Shown: piece by piece, positions 49,537 to 61,443 of the stretch | Layout of the letters: every line of letters begins with the position of its first letter | Numbering within the stretch: the stretch's first letter is position 1 | Source of the DNA: Epiperipatus broadwayi | Taxonomy: Eukaryota > Onychophora > Udeonychophora > Euonychophora > Peripatidae | Assembly: GCA_028023455.1 (NCBI GenBank) | Contig: JAQFVV010000018.1 | Location: forward strand, 11,304,771-11,368,770 | Length of the DNA: 64,000 nt | Reading direction: 5' to 3' | Made by a program: the position numbers and the translations under genes | The notes under the pieces: generated by a model | The model's input: only the letters and a program-made list of their open reading frames with translations | Database searches by the model: none | Told to the model about the DNA's origin: nothing

Positions 49537-52460
49537 GTAAGTATATGTATGCAATCTAAAATAACTCCTACAAGTATGTGTGTGTCACACATGTTCACTG
49601 CTTATTTCTATTTTTGCATTTATATATGTACAGATTGGCCCAAATGTCTTAAGAGATTGAAATTACAAAAATATTTTTGCTTAGCAATTATTTTTATTGA
49701 ATATTTTATATAAAGTTTACAAAATGGAGAAAATTATTAGCTACATTCTTTCCTTCCTGCCTTTTCAGCTTCATAAAGATGGGCTTTTTTCATGTCTTAA
49801 AACAACTGTTAAGGTTTCTGATTACAATAATTTGTTTTCTACATGTTCTTATACTGTTTAATTGTCCAGTACTTGTTGATAAATGTCTCATATTTAACAA
49901 AGCTCAAGTGGGAGTAATTGAACATTATCTATTTTTGTTTTCACAATGATCAATTGAATTCAAGATTTTGTTTTAGTTTCCTTTTTTGTATTTCAAATTA
50001 CATGGACAATGACTGAAACCCATGTATACAATCTTTAAAAAAAAAAAAAGTATTCACCAATGACTTTTCACTAACCTACAATTTTAATTTTTTAAAAGTA
50101 AGTTTCTAATCATCCTGTATAATGTAATTGATAATGGATTTTACTGAATACTTTGAGATTGTTGACTAACCAAAACCTGATGTTTTACTTCATTGCTTAT
50201 AATGAGATTTTGAACAAAATCATTTTTTTCTCTGCCAATTCTTGATATGAATGGCAAAATATAAATGTAACCAATGACTTAATGGTTTTAATTGTAATAC
50301 CAATTGATCTTGTAGGAGTACAATTTGTTAAATTTTAGATAATATATGCTACAATGATAGTGGTCAATATAATTGTTTTGTTGGTTTTTTTTCCAAGTAT
50401 TTTGCTACACATTATTTGTGTTATTCTCTATGTAGACTAAACGTAGCCTTTAAGTCATGGAAAGTCACTTTTAGAAGCATGTTGTTAAAAATATTTAAAT
50501 TTGTAATCATTAATTTCAAGATGAATTTTTCACATTAAAGTATTAATACACTTTTTGTTTGAAAATAATTGATTTCTTATTTAGCAAGTAAAACTTTATA
50601 TTTATACATTATTTAATTGTGTTTTATTTCACAATTAGTTTCTAGAAGATAAAATATGAAAATCTCCAAATAGGAATTAAAAAAATATTTCCATATTCAA
50701 TAACAATTGTAAAATTCTTTTGAGCCATTCTGTATATAAATAAATAGTCTTGAATATAATTGCATGTGATTATCTTAGTAATGTGTTTTGAAATTCCAAT
50801 TCTTGTCCTTTTTGCAAATTACAATTCTTAAAATTAAAAAAAAATAAAAAAATACTGTAACTTAATTCCTAAACCATAGATTTGTTTTATTTCTGATTAT
50901 AAAAAATTAATAATTTCTGTTTGGTATTTCAATAATAATAAAAATAAAAAAGAGTTCTGATTATTAATCATCTTTTTTAAAAAATTTTGATGCAAAGAAT
51001 TCTAGATAGAGACTTATTTTCATTTATACAAAGAGAAAACTGGTGATACTTCATATCTACCAAAGAATGTTTTTCTCCATTATTCTGAAGTTTTGAGCAG
51101 TATTGTATTGTAACTTTTTTATTATATTAATTATAATATACTGTATTATTTATTAATTTTCGTATATTTAGATATTGTAGGATGAATATTATGCATCTTA
51201 ACAATTTTTTAAAACATTTTAAGGATATATATATATAAAACTACATTAAAATGAATGACAACTTACTTTGATATTTAATAACTTTGAAAGAATAACATTT
51301 CCAAATAAACATGTGTTGCATAACAATTAGTATATTCTAAACAAGCTCACATTTTTCATTTTAAGTAGGTTTCTAGAGTAAACAAAGCAGGTATTGGTCA
51401 GTAAATGAATATCTAACTATTTAAAGGGATTTAAACAAGGAAGGAAATATAACTAGTCTGATTAATATTATTTTCTTCACTGTATCTTTGAATGGATGAA
51501 TCTAAAGATGATTGCTCTGTAATGGGCAATTTAAGCTGTTTGGCCTTTATATATTTTTGATTTTTTAAAATGCAATTATATATTTATTTATTTTTTATTA
51601 AAAAAGTATGTGTATTCATGACATATATTGAAGTTTAAGAATGAAATGCTTATATTGAAGAGAATGGCAGTGAACACAATAATAGTCACATAACTATCTA
51701 GAATTAGTAAAACTTATAAAGAGATCTAAATAATACTGCTATTTGTGGATAAGGTTTATAATGAATCAGTTATTATTATTAGGAGAACATCACATTATCA
51801 GTGTAGGAATCTTTATTTTTCCAAAATATTCCAGTGTGCTGCATAAACTGTATTGGCTATTAGAGATCTACAGAAGATGAGAGTAACATTTAAAACAAAT
51901 TAATTTGCATTATTGAAAATACTATTGTTGAAATTTATTAAATGTAACCAATGTGACATATCCCCAGATTATTACTTGAATAGATTCATGTTTTCTTTTA
52001 TATATCATACATGTAAAAGAATGTCAGTCAAAGTTTATTTATTTTTTTCAAATTATATCAATATATTTCATTATTTATTCCTTTGCCCCCCCCCCCCCCC
52101 AGTTAGAAAGGTCCTACTCATTTATAATTGCCTACTAATATATATATATGTGCTTATTTATGGATACTCAAAGTTCCATACAAATTTATAAATTCCTTTT
52201 TGCACATCATGCTTTGTTTGTTATTTGTATTTTTTTTGTCCAACATTGTTATAAATTTTGCTGGATAAAGTTTTCTGTTCACTGGTCAGAGAACTAATAT
52301 TATTTTATTTTAAAAAATAACTTTAACATAATTAAAAAGAAAGTTGATAATGTTCACAAGCTTATTTTAAATCATATAACCTTGCCTGCCAGTGAAAATA
52401 CTTGGTAAAGGTATCTCAATACCAAAAATTTTTTTCTCTATTCTGGGTTGTAATATTCAT
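49537..52460 (+). other. Intron downstream of the PAR bZIP exon, unassigned
   Basis: It starts with donor GTAAGT (49537-49542). No exon with basic-zipper coding potential is seen. The window holds AT-rich filler, a poly-C run at 52086-52100 ending CAGTTAGAAAG, and TA repeats. Confidence 0.6.
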
Positions 52461-52631
52461 GTAAATGTTATGGACATTTTTACTGAAAAGGTAGTCTATA
52501 TATTTTTAGTTATTTATGCTTAGCATGCTTTCAATGATATTGTTATATATCAAAAGCATGCTAAGCATGGATAAGAGCTAAATTTAAAATATGTAGATGA
52601 CCTTTTCTGTATAAATGTCCTGAACATTTAT
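52461..52631. repeat. Inverted repeat (MITE-like), arms about 75-80 bp
   Basis: The left arm (52461-52534) and right arm (52551-52631) are imperfect reverse complements: TGGACATTTTTACTGAAAAG pairs with the complement of CTTTTCTGTATAAATGTCC, and GCTTAGCATGCTTT with AAAGCATGCTAAGC. The loop is about 16 bp. No ORF is seen. The element sits 200 bp upstream of the palindromic retroposon copy B. Confidence 0.75.
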
Positions 52632-52840
52632 GGTAAAGATATATAAAAGCACAAATATATAAAAGCTATGAACTGTTGAATGGGCAAGACATGCTGCAGA
52701 CTTTCATAGCTCTTTTAATACTTTAAAGAATTCAGATATATCAGATTTCTGTTTATTATTTGAAAATGAAATTGAAGTATAAAAATGAGCCATTTATATA
52801 AATACATACAGATAGACATGAATTAGGTATCTCAAAAGTT

Positions 52841-53050
52841 ATTAAACAAGCAAAACTCTCCATACAGTAGTGCTATCCTGTGCCAACCAGAATAATCAGT
52901 GGAATGCCAGAAGGCTTGTGCACAAGCCTTCTGGCATCCATTGATTACTCTCATTGGCACAGGATGGCACTACTGTATGGAGAGTTTTGCCTGTTTAATA
53001 ACAGTTATGTGCTAGCATAAGAGATGGTGATCATGTGATGTTTAGTGGTT
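52841..53050 (+). mobile_element. Palindromic SINE-like retroposon, copy B (full length)
   Basis: The element is 210 bp. Positions 52841-52920 and 52921-53000 form a near-perfect palindrome with no spacer, centred on CTTGTGCACAAG; both arms carry GCAAAACTCTCCATACAGTA. The tail at 53001-53050 includes GTGATCATGTGATGTTTAG and ends GTGGTT. It is flanked by TATCTCAAAAGTT at 52828-52840 and 53051-53063, a perfect 13-bp target duplication. No ORF is seen. It is the best-preserved copy and defines the element. A transcript would fold into a stem of about 80 bp. Confidence 0.85.
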
Positions 53051-53063
53051 TATCTCAAAAGTT

Positions 53064-53734
53064 CTTTTGCAGTTTGTAGTTTTAATAATTTAAAGTATAT
53101 AAATTTCTAGAAATGTACATTATGATGATTTTATTATTGAACTTGCTTTTTAGTATTGTGAATTTCTTAGATAAATGAATTGGTTGATTTTTAGATAAAC
53201 TAAGGGTTAATTATATCTTAAATGCAATTCATTTAAGCAGCAGCTAGTGAATGTTTTCAAGAAGTTTAAAATCAGCTTGAATAATGTTGATGGTAGCTAT
53301 GTTGGAGTTTTAAAATATAATATTCATTGTTTTAAAATAAGTTTGTATCATTTATATATATATGTTATGTTATTAAAATTTCAAAACTTTTGGATTAATT
53401 GACTTAGTATTTATTAATTATGATGAGAAAGAAAAACTGTAGGCTTATTTTATATATATTAAAATCTGCTGAAACAAATTCATTTGTTCGAGAATGCAAT
53501 TCATTATATCATTTGTTCATTGTAGCTTATATTGAAATATATATATTTAAAGGTAGCCCAGTTGAAGTTCATGTCTGACCTTCCAAAACAATCATTTAAG
53601 CAGGAAAATTAAAAAAATGTAAATATAAAATTAATGTTTTAATGAAAATTAAAATTCATTTTTCAAAAGTACAAAATTAAAACATAAATTTACCTATTCT
53701 AGTAAAAATGTATTCATCATTAATTTCAGAACTT
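53064..53734. other. Unassigned AT-rich intronic DNA
   Basis: Nothing recognised. Confidence 0.5.
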
Positions 53735-54001
53735 CTATTTTCTTGTGAGATAATGTTTAGTAATGGGACTATTCGCAATATCTACCATATTCTGCCTTGT
53801 AACTTTATGTAATTTAGTTTTTTTCTGAACTTGGTGAATCATACTTTGCTGGCAATAAAATTTTTTTGGCTGATTAGGACATATAACAAAAGCTTCTTCA
53901 GACAATTGTATAATCTTTTCATAAATGATCGACTCATTGTCACAATCATCTGCCATTAGCTTTTGATTAATCCATATTAGCAAGAAGAATTTCCATGAGT
54001 T
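53735..54001 (-). CDS. Unidentified protein-like open frame, 73 residues from the first ATG
   Basis: The minus-strand frame is open from 54001 (after TAG) to TAG at 53735-53737; the first ATG is at 53954-53956. The product starts MADDCDNESIIYEKIIQLSE and continues with EAFVICPNQPKKFYCQQ, HQVQKKTKLHKVTRQN and ITKHYLTRK. Its mix of charged, Cys, Pro and Gln residues is unlike the Ile/Phe/Leu/Asn noise of other frames here, which suggests it is or was coding: a retrocopy, a transposon piece or an exon of a nested gene. No obvious splice site or poly(A) tail identifies which. I do not recognise the family. Confidence 0.35.
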   Translation of the reverse strand, partial: NSWKFFLLIWINQKLMADDCDNESIIYEKIIQLSEEAFVICPNQPKKFYCQQSMIHQVQKKTKLHKVTRQNMVDIANSPITKHYLTRK

Positions 54002-54463
54002 CTATAATATTACAATGAAAACTGTTTAAACTAAAATATATTTTGCTATCTGTATATTTTTTAATTTATTTTTTAAAAATGATGTTGTAGGTCATTGATT
54101 TTTTCTTACAATGTTCATAATATAAATTATACTACTGTTTTATTCTCTTTTAGAAATGTTTTTTTTTTTTTTCACTTTAATACTGATCAATTTTTTGACA
54201 TATTTTTCTGACTCATGATTAAAATTGATATTTTTTAATGTGTACAAAAATAATTTAAAAAAAAAAAAAAACTAGTAAAGTTGAACAAATTATAGAAGAA
54301 AAATTGCATGCAAGTAAGGCCATAAAATATGAAAATGCTTACACTTTACTCAAAAGTTTAATACTATAAAAAAATCTTGTGTGAATCAGCCAATAGTGCT
54401 TGTTATAATGCTTTCTTATTTCAGCCAATTGTGTTCATCATGCTTAGTTCTTAGATTTCCACC
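54002..54463. other. Unassigned AT-rich DNA
   Basis: Nothing recognised. Confidence 0.5.
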
Positions 54464-54803
54464 ATTTGTTTTGAATTTTTTTTTTTACATCAACGTTAAT
54501 CAGATTTCAAATTTTGTTTTTATAGCTCAAGGCTAAAATTATAATAGAATACAGACTTAGGAGAATATTTTTAAGCAAGAATGTGTACATTTTTATCACT
54601 AGAGATAGAAAAAAGTGAGCAAATTAAATTGATTGCTAAATTTTAATATCTAAATTTTCCTCCATTTTGACTGAACTTTTGTTTTGAATTTTTTTTTGAG
54701 ATCAACATTAATCAGATTTCAAATTCAACTTTTATAGTTTATATCTAAAATTATACTAGGAAAATACTTTTTAAATCAAATTTGTACAACATTTTTGCTG
54801 TTG
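54464..54803. repeat. Direct duplication, copies at 54464-54605 and 54677-54803
   Basis: Both copies read TTGTTTTGAATTTTTTTTT, then ATCAAC(G/A)TTAATCAGATTTC and AAATTATA.TA, with a period of about 212 bp. They are moderately diverged. Confidence 0.7.
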
Positions 54804-55404
54804 AATGTATAAAGACTTATATGAATTAAACCAGTAACTTAAGTTTTAATTAGCAAAGAGGTCTCCCATTCTATTGTTTATGGCATGCTTTACATTTATT
54901 CTAAAATAAGAAAAAGTGTTCATTTTATTAATAATATACTATAAAAGCCTTCACTATAACAGACTTCATTGTATATGTATATATGTAAAATACTCTAACC
55001 ATGATGAACTGTCTGTTCCATTTTTATTTGAACTCATGGAAAGTACAATATGTGTGAAGTTGCCTATATATTGTTCAAATAAAACAAAAATCACTGTTAT
55101 CTAAAGCATCTGATTTCCAATTTAATAATGACTGAAATTAAAATAAAGAGGATATTGTATGTGAGAAATACACACTCATATATTCTTGTTAATATAGCTG
55201 CCAATAATAATAATAATAATAAATTTCTGCTCAAATGTGTATATATGAAATAAACAAAAACGTTTAATTTATTAGCTAAGTCTACCAAATTTGGTTGTAT
55301 ATTATCATTTCCATTTTTTAAGTATTGTTTTGAATTAACAAATGTCAACAATAATAGTTTTTAATTAGATTTTGACAGATATCAAGTTTGGTGTTAATAA
55401 ATTT
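54804..55404. other. Unassigned AT-rich DNA
   Basis: Nothing recognised apart from a short (AAT)n run at 55205-55220. Confidence 0.5.
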
Positions 55405-56360
55405 TTTGTAATCTTAAAAATGGAAAGTCTTCAAGTCCTAATAGAATTTCAGAAGTTTTAAATATATTTTTAGCTTCAACATTATTGGAATTTTGTAATA
55501 ACTATGAATCTATGCTACTTGATATTTGGCAATGTTTTATTATTCAATTTCCAAAAGCAAAAGGATAGCAAAGACTACAGTAATTATTGTGACAAGTCAT
55601 TCTTATTCACTATAACAAAAAATACATTTAAAGATTTTATTTATGGATCATAGATGAGTGACTATCAGAGATTCAGATGATTTTTAGAGAATCAAGAAGC
55701 ACTATAAACAGAATTTTTGTTTCTAGGCAAATGTAAAAAAAAATATCATGAATGAAGATGTAATTTATATATTGCTTTTATCAATTTGTTTAAGGCATTT
55801 GATTCAATTTTTCACAAAGTTTGATTGCAATGTTTGAAATGATCAAAGTTTATTCATATTATACAACTTCTACTTGCTAGTGTGAGAAGAAGCATTACTA
55901 TTAACAGTGAAAAATTGGAGATATTTGAAATAAAAACTAGTGCCAAATAATAGTGTGCATTAGTTCAAATTTTGTTTTCCAGTAGTGTTTGATACAGTTT
56001 ATAGAACACATCATAAAACACACTTTAGGATGTTAAATATGTTTTATAATGGAATTTTTAATATGAAACAAAAGCAAAAAAAAAAAAAATTAAAAGAGTA
56101 ACTCCATCTTTTTAATTTCTAGAATTTTTAGTATTCTAATGATTATAATAGTCTTGCCAATTCAAAATATGGCCTACTGAAGGCTTTTAATATTTCAATG
56201 CAAGCTATAAAGAATTCATTTTAGTGATTAGTATTCAGAAACTTTATCACCCAGTGATGGAAAAAAATCATTAACTTTTATCTTGGATGATTATTATTTT
56301 AATCATGTGAATTGATTAAAATATCTTGACAGCTTTTTAAATAGATAAATGGATTTAATT
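55405..56360 (+). mobile_element. Second non-LTR retrotransposon remnant (reverse transcriptase)
   Basis: A highly decayed ORF with frameshifts. It gives LKNGKSSSPNRISEVLN (55415-55465, usually GK.PG.DGI..E), WQCFIIQFPKAKG with SKDYSNYCDKSFL (about 55530-55600, usually I.IPK.KGD..DC.NYR.ISLL) and YIAFINLFKAFDSI (55767-55808, usually YIAF.D..KAFDSV, the first catalytic block). Next come FIHIIQLLLASVRRSI and CALVQILFSSVFD (55955-55995, usually GV.QGC.L.P.LFS). Traces continue to HVN.LKYLDSFLN near 56300-56345, where intact elements read V..F.YLGS..S. The catalytic AFIDL reads AFINL and FADD is not recognisable. It belongs to a different lineage from the RTE at 47.6 kb. Confidence 0.75.
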
Positions 56361-57877
56361 TTTGAAGTGTGATATAGATTGTGTTGTTGTATTTATTTAA
56401 ATAAAGTGATATAACTACTCCAGCTAAATTATTTTATATAGGGTTAGTGTTATTGACATAATATAAAGGCACAGGAAATTTCTTTAATGATTCTGAAAAT
56501 GCAACAGCAATGTTATAACACTAGAGAGCAGTTTAATTATTAATTAAATGAACTTGGTGATTATCACATGATATTATATATATAAATAGGAGGGTGTACA
56601 TGAATTAGAAAAATAAATTATATAAAATTATTTGTTTTTAGAACCTTGAATAATAGAAAACCCAGATATGGAAATTGCAGATACAGGGGGTATATAATAT
56701 TTGATTACTAATAATAATTGGTGCATTGACAATTGATCTTAAACTTTTTTTTAATATCTCATTAACATTACATTGTTTGATAATTACTACATATTAAAAA
56801 TCATTGCAAATCCCTCTAGTAAACCCTTGATGATGAGTAATGAAAAAAAGAATTATATGTGGTCTGGCTTCTAAGTTGAAAAATTTTAACTCCTATAATT
56901 TTCAGATCTATACCATTTTAATTTCTCTTTCTAGCAATTCATTTTTATTAAACTATTCAAAATATTAGTTTTTTTTTACCACCAAGATATTGCAATCTTC
57001 ATATTTGATCTAAATATAATTTGTGGTTTGGCAGGACTGAAGTGAAAAAGTCAGACTTAGTATTTTTTTGAAATCCTTACATTTTTCTACTGGTATCCTG
57101 TCAAAGGCTATAATTATAAACACAAGCTTAATATTTACATTATATAAATATATGTGCATACATATTTTCTATTTTGTTAAGAATTAAAGGCAAAAAAGAT
57201 GTAACAGCTGAAACAGTTCTTATGGGAAAATAATGAATGAAAAGAGAATATTAAGTAATGGTTAGAATTTCTGGAATATTTCTGTTTTTTCTCTCTAATT
57301 AAAAATAACCATATATCCATTTACTGACCGATATTGAATGGCTAGTTTGCATAAAAAAAATGAGAAAAGCTAATGGGAAAAAAATTAGAGTTCATACACT
57401 GGGCAATAGATATAGCAGGCACGTGCATTTTTGTGTATTATTAATTTCAAATTTGTTAATATGATATTAATGAATCTAAATAAATTTAAAACTTTTTTTT
57501 TTTTTAATTTAAGACTTTAGTTTTTTTATATATGTATTTAATGTTAAAAATCTTTATTAATAACAAATTATATACAAATATTACATATATATAATAGAAT
57601 AAATTTAAGTGAAGTAGGCAAACACATGATGAACTACAATCATAATAGTTACAGGCAATACGATAAATTGTTTAACTCTGATGAAGGATAATCCAAATTA
57701 TTGCTGATGTACTCAATCATCTGTATTACATTTTATGTTTAGTTCAATCTTTCAACATTGCTTTAATGTTGTGAAACAATAGTGGGATAACCAATCAATA
57801 AATTTAAGAGTCTTTTGATTTGGAAAAGTGATTTACCATAATGCTGTTTAATTTATAAATTCAATGTGTAATCTAAA
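56361..57877. other. Unassigned AT-rich DNA
   Basis: Nothing recognised. Confidence 0.5.
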
Positions 57878-58073
57878 ACCACTTATTACTTTTCATTGAC
57901 AGGTTTATCTCTAACTTTTAGTATTATTTGCTTTTCAATTTCTTATTTGGTTTTGAGAAATAATAATTTCAAATAATCTACTATTACTTGTAATTGACAG
58001 TTTTGTTTGGAATTTTTATTTTTCTTATTTGTCTTAAAAAAAAATTAATTTCTTATTTGGTTTTGAAAAAGTG
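57878..58073. repeat. Decayed tandem duplication, unit about 100 bp
   Basis: 57878-57964 and 57977-58073 share the order CTATTACTT..(A/T)ATTGACAG, TTT.T..AA.TTT and AATTTCTTATTTGGTTTTGA. Confidence 0.6.
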
Positions 58074-60465
58074 GGAGGAAAAAATATATGGTCATTTGTA
58101 AGTGTTGTCCATTTTTAAGAAAAGAATACTAAAAGGTCAAAAGAATTATCAGGTATAAATTTTTTATTTTTCATTTAAAAAATAAATAAATTCTTTTTTC
58201 AATACAAATTACCATAAAATAAATAAAAATTAACTAGCTTGGTTTGAAACAACAACAAATAAAAAAGTTAAAATGAAAATTATTTTTTTTGATTTCTGAT
58301 TTTCTTTTTACTTCACAAAAATAAAACAAGGCATTGGCATGGCACTTTGTATGAACCAAATTGACAATGCACTTCTCCTTAGAATTTTTTTTCTTTTTTT
58401 TTCCCATCATAGCTGTCAACTCTCATTTGACATCGCATTCGACATTGTTAATGTCATAAAAATGCCAATGCTGTATTTTTTTTACTAGCAATTAATTACA
58501 TATCCATAGAAATATTTAAATAACATAATTATTTTAAACAACAATATGCAATATGTAAGTTGACAACTTTCTTGGAATAAAACCATATACCATTATGAGA
58601 ACATTTAGATCTAAATGAAGAACACAAGGTTTATTTTTACATTTTTTTAAAAAAAAAGTGATAAAACATTTTAAATGAACTGCAATTCAAGATTTTATGT
58701 TTACATTTCTTTATCTAAAAACAAACAAACAATATAAATGAAGAACATATTTATTTTTAAATTAATTTATAAAAAAAAAAATTTATTGTAAGATGCAAAA
58801 ATGATTCATTTTTATCTTTTATTTTCTGTTTTATTTTTAAATTATTTATGAATCGATATTTTACATATATAAAATATACCAAATCTTAAATTGATTGATT
58901 AGTTATCCTAGTATTATTTCTTGATGTCTAAACAGTGTTTTAAAAAACAAACCTAAAATGTAATGTAGATGCCTGAATACATCACTACCTCCAAAATTTG
59001 AAGAGTGTACCTGTTTATATGGTTATACTTGAATTATTTATACATCTAACCTTAAAGTTATTTCACAGGCTAAGCTTATTGGATGTTAATAATATTAAGA
59101 ATTATTTCTCTAACATTATTTATTACCCAGTACTTACTAATGCCAATAACTTATGTCTGTTGATGAGATGTATAACAAAATTCATATTCAAATATTACAC
59201 AACAATGATGAATAAACAGAGTTAATTAAAAAAAAAAATATTGACTACTCTCTAATTATCAACTATTTTCTCAAAGGTCTGTAATTGTTTTTAATTATTT
59301 TTCCCCATGAACTTTTAAAAACAATGAATATTTTACAAATAAATGTTTGAAAAATATTACTACAGTTTTTCTCTTAATTGAAAAAAAACACTGTTTCATT
59401 TCACATTCAATTTAAAGAGCCCAAAATCTACTATCAGGAATATAATAAGTTTTTGATAATATTTTTTGTTATTCTTGATATTTTGCTAGGGTCCGTCATA
59501 AGTTTTTTTTTCTTTTTTAATAAACATATAAAGTGTCATTAATTAAGAGTTTACATTTTCTATTTCAGTTTTCTGAATAATGAAGCTTCATATATATAAA
59601 AAATACCTAAGTTGCCTACTGTAAGTCAGTTCTTTTTATGGAGAAGCTTGGCAATGCTCTATTCTCTGCTTTTGTTCTTTTATCATGTTTCTTGCCTGTA
59701 ATATAGCTCCAACTTCTTTCTTTTGGCATATTAAATACTCTTATCCAGTATAGTTTAAAATTGTTTTCAGTTCAACTTTAGTTTTCAGTCATACTCAAAG
59801 TTTGTTCTTTTTTGAAGTAAATAATAAAATTGATTATTTTTGCTTTTTGTTAAATGCCAATGATAGAAATTACTTTTTTCTATTGAAAATGCAGTCTTTA
59901 TTTACTACAAATTCGTTTTTACATATATTCAAGTATTTATATATTTAATAAATATTTTTAAAAATATTTCCTTAGAACAGAAAACTATTATATCAATGTG
60001 AATGTGCCTGCACACATGTATATATATATTGTAACAAACAAACATTACATTTGCATATCTTCAATACCCATCCACATAGTCTTCTTTAAATAATTAGAGA
60101 ATAGTAATTTTGATATAATATTCTCTGAAAACTATTTTTAAAAATGTTATTTAATCTGAACGTAAAATACAATTATTAAATGAAATCTGTTGCTATATTT
60201 TTAACTTTATCTCTTTATAGTATATAAATTAGATATGAAGATGAATTAATCTTGATAATTATTCTTTTTTTATGAATTAAAACATCTTTATCTTAGTAAA
60301 TAAATATTAAAATGATTCTTCAAACTCATTAATATTAAATTTATTTTAAATTAAATCTTTGAATCTATTATTTAAAAAAGAGAAAGAAATTTGAATGTTA
60401 TTCCAACATATATAATTAATTAGGTTTGCATTAGTTTACTTATACCAAAACATTTTTATTTACAT
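58074..60465. other. Unassigned AT-rich DNA
   Basis: No gene is recognised; long A and T runs are frequent. Confidence 0.5.
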
Positions 60466-60479
60466 TAATGTTGATTATA

Positions 60480-60505
60480 AACCACTAAACATCACATGAT
60501 CACTA
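60480..60505 (-). mobile_element. Palindromic SINE-like retroposon, copy C (5'-truncated to its tail)
   Basis: On the minus strand these 26 bp match the last ~24 bases of copies A and B (GTGATCATGTGATGTTTAG, then TGGTT). They are flanked by TAATGTTGATTATA on both sides (60466-60479 and 60506-60519), a perfect 14-bp target duplication. Only the 3' tail was inserted, and its 3' end is at the same base as in copy B. Confidence 0.8.
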
Positions 60506-60519
60506 TAATGTTGATTATA

Positions 60520-61443
60520 ATTATAGTAGGAAAAGATCATTAAAAATAGTTATTTTTATTATTTTTATATCAAGATATGTTTAATTAAAATAATGTACTT
60601 TTATTTTTTTAAATAATTTTATTTATTTATTTAAATTGTATAGTTCATATTAATATTTTTAAACTTACAAACTATCAGTTATACAGATAATTATCAATTT
60701 CCATGTCAAAATAATAGATTTGTAAAGAGATAGTTTTAGAAAGAATCATACTGATATATACAAATGCATTATAATTCCGTTAATAAATTTAGTAATTTGA
60801 AGTATCACCTTTATTATTATTATTATTTTTAAAAACTATCTGTTGATATTTTACAGTTAATAAAATACAGAATTGGATATAACACATTATATTTATCACA
60901 TGCTATATTAATCATCGATTCACATGAATGAGACTTATGTATTGTCTTCTTTTTTGTTTTTCTTTATTATGATTTGACCAAAAATGTTTACAAGAAAAAA
61001 ATAGCCTAATTTATTCTTTTTTGTTTAATATATAAGCCAGTTTTATATATGTGCTCGTTTTTATAGTTTTCTAATTGATTTTTAAATTTAATTTTAAATG
61101 TTTATCATTTTTGAAAAATAGACTTCAAACTTTAGAATAATTATTTTTGATAATACAAATATTTATTAAGATTGGTTTACATTGAACTTTTAAATTCTTT
61201 CAACTCAACCTGATTTCATCTATAGAGTAAATTTTTCATGTGTCAGTATAAATTCTTTGATTAATTTAATAACCAGATTGACTGTTTTTAAAATGACTTT
61301 TTCCAACATTAAAAAAAGTGAGAATGTCATAGGATTCTATTAAGATACAGATCCTTTTCTTTTTTTTAAAGGTTTATTTGGCATCATTGCTTCCATCAAA
61401 AACTAAAAGGCTGATATTTTTGTAATGTGATTTTCATTAAATC
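60520..61443. other. Unassigned AT-rich DNA
   Basis: Nothing recognised. Confidence 0.5.

Noticed and set aside
49344-49559. Reading the PAR bZIP segment as a complete small protein starting at ATG 49344 and ending at 49559
   Set aside because: The conserved acidic lead-in is upstream of that ATG and the frame crosses a canonical GTAAGT donor at 49537, so this is an internal exon.
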